A stretch of 11,920 bases of DNA from Alphaproteobacteria bacterium (lineage in GTDB: Bacteria > Pseudomonadota > Alphaproteobacteria > UBA9219), in NCBI GenBank assembly GCA_028865155.1, contig JAGWKW010000021.1, positions 1-11,920 of the forward strand, in the 5' to 3' direction. The notes under the pieces are model-generated. The model was not told the DNA's origin, made no database searches, and was given only the letters and a program-made list of their open reading frames with translations. Made by a program: the position numbers and the translations under genes. The first letter of the stretch is position 1. Each line of letters starts with the position of its first letter. This document shows positions 6,451 through 11,920 of this stretch, piece by piece.

Positions 6451-7335
6451 TTACTTCCCCGCGTCGGGCGGTTGGGGCGCGATGGTATCGGGGGCGAAGC
6501 CGCCCTGTTTCGAAAACGCCGCTATGTGCCCGTTCAGCATCGCCGCCCATGGCGCGTCTTTGGGCGTGTCTTTCTGCAGGTCGCGCCAGATCGCCACGGC
6601 GCGGCGCAAATCGCCGTGCTGCGCCTCGGCCAGCCCCAGATAGAAACGCGTCCGCGCATCGGTGCGGTTCAGCCGGTAAGCTTCGGCGAAAGCGTGGCGC
6701 GCACCGGGAAGGATGATGCCGTCGTTCGCCATCGCCATGGCTTCGCCCAGCGCCGACCATGCCGCAGCGTCGTTTCCGGCCAATCCCGTTTCCTTGCGGT
6801 ACGCGGCGGCGGCTTCGTCATAGCGGTTGGCGAGGAAATAAATGTCGCCCAGTTTCTTGTACCCTGCGGCGCTGGGATTGGCTTCCAGTTGCGCCGCGAG
6901 TTTTTCGGCCTTGGTATTGGCGATAATGTCGGGGTCGTCCGCCCTTGCCGCGTACGGCCTGGCGGGAAGCGACGGGCTGCCCAGCGCGGCATAGACGGAA
7001 AACGCGCCGGCCGGAACGCCGACGGCCAGAAAAGCGGCGAGGACGATCCGCGCGACGCGGCCCATGCCCCGGCGGGAGGACGCGGCGGTGCGCGTATTTT
7101 CCGCGTCTTCGGCGGCCAGCATGCGGCGATAGATTTCCGCGCGCGCCGCCTCGGCCTGTTCCGGCGTCATCATGCCGCGTTCCGCATCCTTGCCGATTTC
7201 GGCGAGCTGGTCGCGATAGACGGTCATGTCATAGGCGATGCGCCCCGCGGCGTCCTTGCCGCCGCGAAAGACGGGATAAAGCAAAAGAACGACCACGGCC
7301 GCGGCGAGGGCGGCGAATGTCAGCCATAGGATCAT
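6451..7335 (-). CDS. ccmI: Cytochrome c maturation protein CcmI (apocytochrome c chaperone)
   Basis: A 294-residue protein with the CcmI layout. Membrane helix 1 is at about 1-20 (ILWLTFAALAAAVVVLLLYP). The cytoplasmic loop has the family hallmark YRDQLAEIGKDAERGMMTPEQ followed by AEAARAEIYRRML (about 40-73). Membrane helix 2 is at about 95-117, then the LGSPSLPARPYA motif (118-129). A periplasmic TPR domain covers about 157-265 (KKLGDIYFLANRYDEAAAAYRKE and similar units). Known role: binds the C-terminal helix of apocytochromes c and delivers them to CcmH/CcmF. The start overlaps the ccmH stop as ATGA and has GGAGGAG about 10 nt upstream. It is the last gene of the ccmFGHI block. Confidence 0.93.
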   Translation of the reverse strand: MILWLTFAALAAAVVVLLLYPVFRGGKDAAGRIAYDMTVYRDQLAEIGKDAERGMMTPEQAEAARAEIYRRMLAAEDAENTRTAASSRRGMGRVARIVLAAFLAVGVPAGAFSVYAALGSPSLPARPYAARADDPDIIANTKAEKLAAQLEANPSAAGYKKLGDIYFLANRYDEAAAAYRKETGLAGNDAAAWSALGEAMAMANDGIILPGARHAFAEAYRLNRTDARTRFYLGLAEAQHGDLRRAVAIWRDLQKDTPKDAPWAAMLNGHIAAFSKQGGFAPDTIAPQPPDAGK

Positions 7336-7832
7336 GACGCGTTTTCTCCTCCGCCCTGCCCGCCATTCATCAAAGCGTCGAGGCGCGCCCGCTCTTCGCC
7401 GGAAAGGCGCGGCGTTTCGGCAACGCCGTCCTTGCGGCGGTAAAAGAACACGGCCGCCGCCGCCCCGAACAGGAGCAGCGCGCCCGGCCCCAACCACAGC
7501 CCCAGCGTTTCGGCATCGAAAGGCGGCTTCAGCAGCACGTAATTGCCGTAACGGCTGACGATATACTGTTTGACCTGCGCGTCGGTGTCGCCCGCCAGAA
7601 GGCGTTTGCGCACGAGGATGCGAAGATCGTGGGCCAGCGCGGCGTCGGAATCGTCGATCGACTCGTTCTGGCAGACGAGGCAGCGCAGCCCTTCGCTGAT
7701 CTTGCGCGCGCGGCGTTCCAGCACGGGGTTGGAAAGCATTTCGTCGGGCAGGACGGCGCGCGCCGTGTCCGCGAAAGCCGTCGCGACGGCGATGCCGAGA
7801 AGGAAAAGAAGAAAGAAGCGGCGGATTTTCAT
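7332..7832 (-). CDS. ccmH: Cytochrome c maturation thiol-reductase CcmH
   Basis: A 166-residue CcmH. A Sec signal (FFLLFLLGIAVATAFADTARA, about 6-26) is followed by the active-site motif LRCLVCQNESIDDS with C51 and C54, the DLR..VR block, the YGNYVLLKPPF segment (about 95-105) and one C-terminal membrane helix (about 112-131). Known role: reduces and holds the CXXCH cysteines of apocytochrome c so CcmF can attach haem, receiving electrons via CcmG. The frame is open upstream to 8033, but the ATG at 7832 is chosen because it gives the signal peptide and overlaps the ccmG stop as ATGA. The length fits the short alphaproteobacterial form with CcmI as a separate protein, rather than the fused E. 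coli CcmH. Confidence 0.95.
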   Translation of the reverse strand: MKIRRFFLLFLLGIAVATAFADTARAVLPDEMLSNPVLERRARKISEGLRCLVCQNESIDDSDAALAHDLRILVRKRLLAGDTDAQVKQYIVSRYGNYVLLKPPFDAETLGLWLGPGALLLFGAAAAVFFYRRKDGVAETPRLSGEERARLDALMNGGQGGGENAS

Positions 7833-8371
7833 CGGCTCAGCTCCCGCGCCAGGGGAACGACTTGGCTGCGGATGACGTCGGGCGTCAGCTCGCCCGTCTG
7901 TTTGAAGCGGATGACGCCTTTTTTGTCGATCAGGTAGGATTCCGGCACGCCATAGAGGCCGAAATTGATGGCGGTGCGGCCATCGGCGTCGGTTACGACT
8001 TCGTCGTAAGGGTCGCCCATTCTGGCCAGCCACGCCTTCGCGTCTTTGGGGTCGTCTTTATAATCGATGCCGATAAGGCGGATGCCCGCCTGTTTGACTT
8101 CGCCCAGAAAGCCGTGTTCCGCGCGGCAAGCCTCGCACCACGAGGCGAAGAAGTTGATCAGCGTAACTTTGCCCTGCAAATCCTTGGCCGCAAAATGCGG
8201 CTGCCCGTCGAACAGGGGCGGCAAGTCGAAAGCCGGCGCGGATCTGCCGATCATGACCGACGGGATCAGGTTGGGCGTATCGCCATGGTCGATAAGGACA
8301 AGCCGGTAGATGAAAAACCCGACCAGCACCGCGAAGACCGCCACCGGCAGCATGGCAAAGACTTTTTTCAT
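7829..8371 (-). CDS. ccmG: Cytochrome c maturation thioredoxin CcmG (DsbE/TlpA family)
   Basis: A 180-residue membrane-anchored thioredoxin. It has an N-terminal anchor (about 3-26, VFAMLPVAVFAVLVGFFIYRLVLI) and the lead-in RSAPAFDLPPLFDG. The active site FFASWCEACRAEH has C79 and C82, and the YGVPESYLIDKKGVI block carries the cis-Pro. Known role: passes reducing equivalents from CcdA/DsbD to CcmH or apocytochrome in the periplasm. The dipeptide between the cysteines is Glu-Ala rather than the more usual pairs with a Pro. I start at the ATG at 8371, 1 nt after the ccmF stop, with GGACGG about 6 nt upstream. An in-frame ATG at 8413 would add 14 unlikely residues and overlap ccmF. Confidence 0.94.
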   Translation of the reverse strand: MKKVFAMLPVAVFAVLVGFFIYRLVLIDHGDTPNLIPSVMIGRSAPAFDLPPLFDGQPHFAAKDLQGKVTLINFFASWCEACRAEHGFLGEVKQAGIRLIGIDYKDDPKDAKAWLARMGDPYDEVVTDADGRTAINFGLYGVPESYLIDKKGVIRFKQTGELTPDVIRSQVVPLARELSR

Positions 8372-8372
8372 A

Positions 8373-10343
8373 TCAGCCGTCCCGTCCTGCATATTTGCTG
8401 CGCGTCGGCGCACCGACGCGGTAACGCCGGTCGAGCAGCGCCAAGCCGCCGCCCAGCGCTATAAGTCCGCCGCCGAAGAATATCCATGTCACCAGAGGCT
8501 TGTCGTAAAGCCGCGTGACATAGCCGCCCTTGGGATCCGGGTCGCCGAGAACCGCGTATAAATTATGCGGGAAGTCGCCCCATGTCGCGGCCTTGGTCGT
8601 CGTGCGCGGCGGCGCGTCGTAGGTTCTTTTTTCCGGATGCAGGGCTATGTCCTGAACGCCGTTCCGGCTGACGTCGAAAATGCCGCGCATCGCCGTGTAG
8701 TTCGGCCCTTTGATGCCGTCTTCGACTTTGGCGAGCTTGATCTCGTATCCGCCCAGCGCGACGGAATCCCCGATATGCATGATCTGGATTCTTTCCGATT
8801 GCCACGCGGTCGAGCCCGCGATGCCTGCGATCAGGATGGCAATGCCCGCATGCGACGCGATCATGCCGTAGAAGGAGCGCGGCAGGCCGAGCGCACGGCG
8901 TTTCGTTTCGCGCCACGGCGCGCGCAAAAACCCGGTGCGTTCGGCCAGCGTTTCCATCGTGCCCGCGAACAGCCACACCGCCATGCCCATCGACGCGGCG
9001 ACGCCCCAGGAAACATGGAACGCGGCAAAAACGGCGATCGCCGCCGCCGCCAGAGCCAGCGATATTCTAAGGCGCGCGAAGGCGGTTTTGAGGCTGCCGC
9101 GCTTCCACGCCAGCATGGGGCCGAGCGCCATGGCCAGAATGACGGGCGTCATGAAGGGGATGAACACCATGTCGAAATAAGGCGGCCCGACCGAGATCTT
9201 GCCGAGCTCCAGCACGTCCATGAACAGGGGATAAAGCGTGCCGAGCAAAACCGCGCCCATCGCCGCGCTAAGGAAAATGTTGTTGAGCAGCAATCCGCCT
9301 TCGCGCGAAACCGGCGCGAACAGGCTGCCGCCCTTGAGCGACGGCGCGCGGATGGAAAACAGCGTCAGGGACAGCCCCGTAAAGCCCGCCAGCAGGGCGA
9401 GGATGAAAACGCCGCGCGAAGGGTCGGCGGCAAAGCTGTGGACGGAGGTCAGGACGCCCGACCGCACGAGGAACGTGCCGAGCAAAGACAGGGAGAAAGT
9501 CACGATGGTCAGAAGGATCGTCCACGCCTTGAGCGCATCGCGGCGTTCGACCACGATCAGCGAATGAAGCAAGGCCGTGCCCGCGAGCCACGGCATCAGC
9601 GACGCGTTTTCGACCGGGTCCCAGTACCACCAGCCGCCCCAGCCCAAAGTATAATAGGCCCACCACGAACCGCCGACGATGCCCACCGTCAGGAAGCACC
9701 ACGCCGCCAGCACCCATGGCCTTACCCACCGCGCCCAGACGGCATCGACCCGGCCTTCGATCAGTGCGGCGACGGCGAAGGAATAAGCCATCGAAAACCC
9801 GACATAGCCGAGATAGAGGAACGGCGGATGGAAGGCCAGCCCCGGATCCTGCAGCAGAGGGTTCATGCCCATGCCGTTCGGCGGCGCGGGATCGAGCCGC
9901 AGAAACGGGTTCGAGGTCAAAAGGATGAAAACAAGGAAGCCGAAAGCGACCAGCCCTTGCACCGCCAGCGCGCGGGCGCGCAGCGTCGGCGGCAGGTTCC
10001 TGCCGAACAGGGCCGCCGCCATGCCGTAGACCGACAGAATGAACACCCACAGCAGCATGGAGCCTTCGTGATTGCCCCAAACGCCGGTTATTTTATAGAG
10101 CAGCGGTTTGTCGGTGTGGCTGTTCTGCGCCACGTTCAGGACGGAAAAGTCGCTGACGACGTAACACCACACAAGGCACCCGAACGCCAGCGTGACAAGC
10201 GCGAATTGGGCGGCGGCGGCGGAAGAGGCGACGCCCATCCATGCCCTGTCGCCGCGCGACGCGCCGATCATAGGCACGACGGCCTGCACAAGCGCGACGA
10301 AAAGAGCGAGGATAAGGGCGAAATGGCCGAGTTCGGGAATCAT
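8373..10343 (-). CDS. ccmF: Haem lyase subunit CcmF
   Basis: A 656-residue polytopic inner-membrane protein of full family length. It contains the periplasmic haem-handling WWD motif WGGWWYWDPVEN (235-246). The four conserved histidines expected for CcmF are at H172 (FHPPFLYLGY), H260, H302 (VRSGVLTSVHSF) and H498 (MIASHAGIAI). The NHEGSMLLW block near 91-99 is also typical. Known role: takes haem from holo-CcmE and ligates it to apocytochrome c thiols together with CcmH/CcmI. The ATG at 10343 has GGAAAGG about 11 nt upstream. ccmE, which precedes ccmF in many alphaproteobacteria, is absent here: the upstream gene is an MtrB/PioB-family porin 95 nt away. A candidate promoter lies in that gap. 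Confidence 0.97.
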   Translation of the reverse strand: MIPELGHFALILALFVALVQAVVPMIGASRGDRAWMGVASSAAAAQFALVTLAFGCLVWCYVVSDFSVLNVAQNSHTDKPLLYKITGVWGNHEGSMLLWVFILSVYGMAAALFGRNLPPTLRARALAVQGLVAFGFLVFILLTSNPFLRLDPAPPNGMGMNPLLQDPGLAFHPPFLYLGYVGFSMAYSFAVAALIEGRVDAVWARWVRPWVLAAWCFLTVGIVGGSWWAYYTLGWGGWWYWDPVENASLMPWLAGTALLHSLIVVERRDALKAWTILLTIVTFSLSLLGTFLVRSGVLTSVHSFAADPSRGVFILALLAGFTGLSLTLFSIRAPSLKGGSLFAPVSREGGLLLNNIFLSAAMGAVLLGTLYPLFMDVLELGKISVGPPYFDMVFIPFMTPVILAMALGPMLAWKRGSLKTAFARLRISLALAAAAIAVFAAFHVSWGVAASMGMAVWLFAGTMETLAERTGFLRAPWRETKRRALGLPRSFYGMIASHAGIAILIAGIAGSTAWQSERIQIMHIGDSVALGGYEIKLAKVEDGIKGPNYTAMRGIFDVSRNGVQDIALHPEKRTYDAPPRTTTKAATWGDFPHNLYAVLGDPDPKGGYVTRLYDKPLVTWIFFGGGLIALGGGLALLDRRYRVGAPTRSKYAGRDG

Positions 10344-10371
10344 TGGAATAAAAGCCTTTCCGATCTCGGGC

Positions 10372-10400
10372 GTTATATTTCATGACGGACGCGAAGACAA
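10372..10400 (-). promoter_or_regulatory. Candidate promoter of the ccmFGHI operon
   Basis: On the minus strand, TTGTCT (10400-10395; 4/6 match to TTGACA) is separated by exactly 17 nt from TATAAC (10377-10372; 5/6 match to TATAAT). Transcription would start about 20-25 nt before the ccmF ATG, leaving room for the GGAAAGG ribosome binding site. It suggests ccm genes can be expressed independently of the upstream porin gene. The hexamers and spacing are seen; activity is inferred. Confidence 0.5.
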
Positions 10401-10438
10401 TCCATAAATCCCCCGGATCGCCTTCGCGCGTTTGCGGC

Positions 10439-11920
10439 TTAGAATTTTAGTTTGAGGCCTGTCAGGATAGTGGAAACGTTATATCTGGCAGGCACGTCCC
10501 CGGTCAGAATCTGGCCGACCGAGGCTCCGGTCAGGGCCCAATCGCTCATATCCAGGCTATCGAATTCGTAGCCGGCATAGAACTGCATCGCCTTCGTGTA
10601 GTCGTAGCTCGCATGCAGGCGGAGGACATGATCCATCGAACCGGCGCTGAGGGACGGGTCGCCGCCATAGGTCTGCCCGGCTTCGGTCGTGTCCCAGCTG
10701 CCGTTCTGGCTGAATCTCTGGTCGCCGTAAGAGACCGTGTAATCCGCGCCGAATTTCCATTTGTCCGTCGCCTTCCAGTCGCCGCCGACGCCTGCGGTAT
10801 GAATGTCGTAAACCGACGTTTCGCTATAATAGCCAACGCCCGGCGTGGTCGGATTGGTGGCGTTATTGAGCGCCCGCATACTGCGGTAGTCGCGCATGAA
10901 GCTGTAAAAGACATGCGTTTCTATGCTGTCGGACAGGCGGTAGTTCACGCTCGGCGCGATCTGCAGGTTATAGTCGTGATTGAGGCCGACCGACGGGTTG
11001 GTGACGCCGCTATAGACGGCGTTGTCGGTGTGGTATTGATCGTCGGCGAATTTGACGAACAGGTTGGCCGACGTCGCATGGGTGATGTTATCCATCAGAT
11101 TGAGGCTGACGGCGTTTTCCGTGCGCGCCGCCTCGTAGAACGGAACCTGCTGGCAACCGAGCGTGCCGCTTACGCTGCTTCCGCAATCCGAGTTGATCTG
11201 ATAGTTCCACAGGCTGAAATCGGGCGTCGACGCCGTCCGGTCATTGTAGGTGTACCCTATGCTTCCCAGAAGGTTGTCCGTGAACATCGTGTGGACTTTG
11301 ACGGATCCTTCGTTTTCCTGCGTCTCGTGGGTGATGGCGTTGGAACGCTGGTTGTCGCGGAAAGCGTAACCGAGGGTCACGCGGGTCGAAGGCGTGACAT
11401 GGTACCCGGCTTTCAGCTCGACGCTCTGCTTCATCCATCCTTCCGGCACCGCTTCGCGGTATTTGAGGGATGTGTTGTCGGTCGGATTGCCGTAAATCCA
11501 CATCGACGATGTGGCCGGGGCACGCACATCCGTCGTATAGTCGGCATGCAGGTCGAGCTTCGAGATCGGGCGCGACGACACGCCTGCCTTGCCGAAAAAA
11601 GTCTGCACGAGGCCGTTCAGCGAACCTGGGTTGGAGGCAAGCTGTGCCGACATCGTCGGGTCGCCGGTGACATAGCTGTTCTGCGTCGCCGCCACGAACG
11701 GGTCGTTTTGCAATTGCAGCCCGTAAACGAAGGTTCCGTCGAAGCGCGTCGCCGGTGTCATGTTGTAGCCGATCTCGCCGGTGAAATTATGCGCCTGGTT
11801 GCTGGGCGGCAAGGCATAGACGCCCGATCTCAGATAGTTCGTGCCGCCGACATTCCTGACGGTCCATCCCTGAAAAGCGAAGCCGCCGTTGTTGTTGTCG
11901 ATGAAATTCGAGAAATTGTA
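10439..11920 (-). CDS. MtrB/PioB-family decahaem-associated outer-membrane beta-barrel protein (5' end beyond window)
   Basis: The frame is open to the right edge, so 493 C-terminal residues are visible and the N-terminus is missing. The family signature ALPPSNQAHNF stands near residues 35-45, followed by serial amphipathic strands typical of a large porin (for example GEIGYNMTPATRFDGTFVYGLQ, VTLGYAFRDNQRSN, GVGGDWKATDKWKFGADYTVSYG). The protein ends in LTGLKLKF, a C-terminal aromatic as required for BAM-dependent barrels. Two cysteines nine residues apart (NSDC-GSSVSGTLG-C; about 246 and 256 of the visible part) lie in a probable surface loop and may form a disulfide. Known role of characterised members (MtrB, PioB): a sheath around a multihaem cytochrome for electron transfer across the outer membrane. 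The partner cytochrome usually lies upstream, outside this window. ccmF follows 95 nt downstream. The exact substrate or electron donor cannot be told. Confidence 0.87.
   Translation of the reverse strand, partial: YNFSNFIDNNNGGFAFQGWTVRNVGGTNYLRSGVYALPPSNQAHNFTGEIGYNMTPATRFDGTFVYGLQLQNDPFVAATQNSYVTGDPTMSAQLASNPGSLNGLVQTFFGKAGVSSRPISKLDLHADYTTDVRAPATSSMWIYGNPTDNTSLKYREAVPEGWMKQSVELKAGYHVTPSTRVTLGYAFRDNQRSNAITHETQENEGSVKVHTMFTDNLLGSIGYTYNDRTASTPDFSLWNYQINSDCGSSVSGTLGCQQVPFYEAARTENAVSLNLMDNITHATSANLFVKFADDQYHTDNAVYSGVTNPSVGLNHDYNLQIAPSVNYRLSDSIETHVFYSFMRDYRSMRALNNATNPTTPGVGYYSETSVYDIHTAGVGGDWKATDKWKFGADYTVSYGDQRFSQNGSWDTTEAGQTYGGDPSLSAGSMDHVLRLHASYDYTKAMQFYAGYEFDSLDMSDWALTGASVGQILTGDVPARYNVSTILTGLKLKF

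Noticed and set aside
6352..7329. Plus-strand open frame opposite ccmI
   Set aside because: Arg/Gly-rich shadow translation without family features; it also runs over the nested inverted repeat. CcmI on the other strand explains the DNA.
7833..8033. N-terminal extension of ccmH upstream of the ATG at 7832
   Set aside because: The extra residues are an Arg-rich out-of-frame reading of ccmG. The ATG at 7832 gives a signal peptide and the usual ATGA overlap.
8565..10385. Long open frame (about 606 codons) on the plus strand opposite ccmF
   Set aside because: Its translation is Arg/His/Gln/Glu-rich low-complexity with no recognisable motif, while the opposite strand encodes a fully conserved CcmF. 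GC-rich codon use creates such antisense frames.
1..11920. CRISPR array, insertion sequence, prophage or defence island
   Set aside because: No regularly spaced repeats, transposase or integrase motifs, or terminal repeats with target duplications were found. The genes are core or operon-organised.

Overview
The window reads as chromosomal DNA of a GC-rich alphaproteobacterium. The divK-pleD pair, the EipB/DUF1849 envelope gene and the make-up of the cytochrome c maturation block are typical of that class. I cannot place it at order or genus level from sequence alone.

Layout from left to right. Bases 11-1678 (+) encode a membrane GT-C-like protein with C-terminal TPRs. It converges on a small GGDEF diguanylate cyclase at 1713-2393 (-). 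An AT-rich divergent spacer follows, then a tight plus-strand operon: eipB (2613-3500, with a likely GTG start at 2637), divK (3497-3874, ATGA overlap) and pleD (3875-5251, zero spacing). This operon links envelope integrity, cell-cycle polarity and c-di-GMP signalling. From pleD to the right edge every gene is on the minus strand. Read in the direction of transcription these are an MtrB/PioB-family outer-membrane beta-barrel cut by the right edge (10439->11920), ccmF, ccmG, ccmH and ccmI (10343-6451, all overlapping or 1 nt apart), a tRNA-Trp with encoded CCA (6243-6168), secE and nusG.

How the genes fit together. CcmF, CcmG, CcmH and CcmI form the haem-ligation and apocytochrome-thiol arm of System I cytochrome c biogenesis. 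The gene just upstream belongs to the MtrB/PioB family, whose characterised members sheathe a multihaem cytochrome across the outer membrane for extracellular electron transfer or Fe(II) oxidation. Such cytochromes need heavy haem loading, so the adjacency is suggestive. However, a plausible promoter sits between the barrel gene and ccmF, and no multihaem cytochrome is inside the window. DivK and PleD act in polarity and cell-cycle control. SecE and NusG are core housekeeping proteins, here cut off from rplK.

The main points to follow up are the PioB/MtrB-ccm neighbourhood and a 21-bp perfect palindrome that starts exactly at the discriminator/CCA end of tRNA-Trp. Others are a nested inverted repeat between ccmI and the tRNA, and the coupling of eipB to divK-pleD. 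I saw no CRISPR array, insertion sequence, prophage or clearly new defence system.
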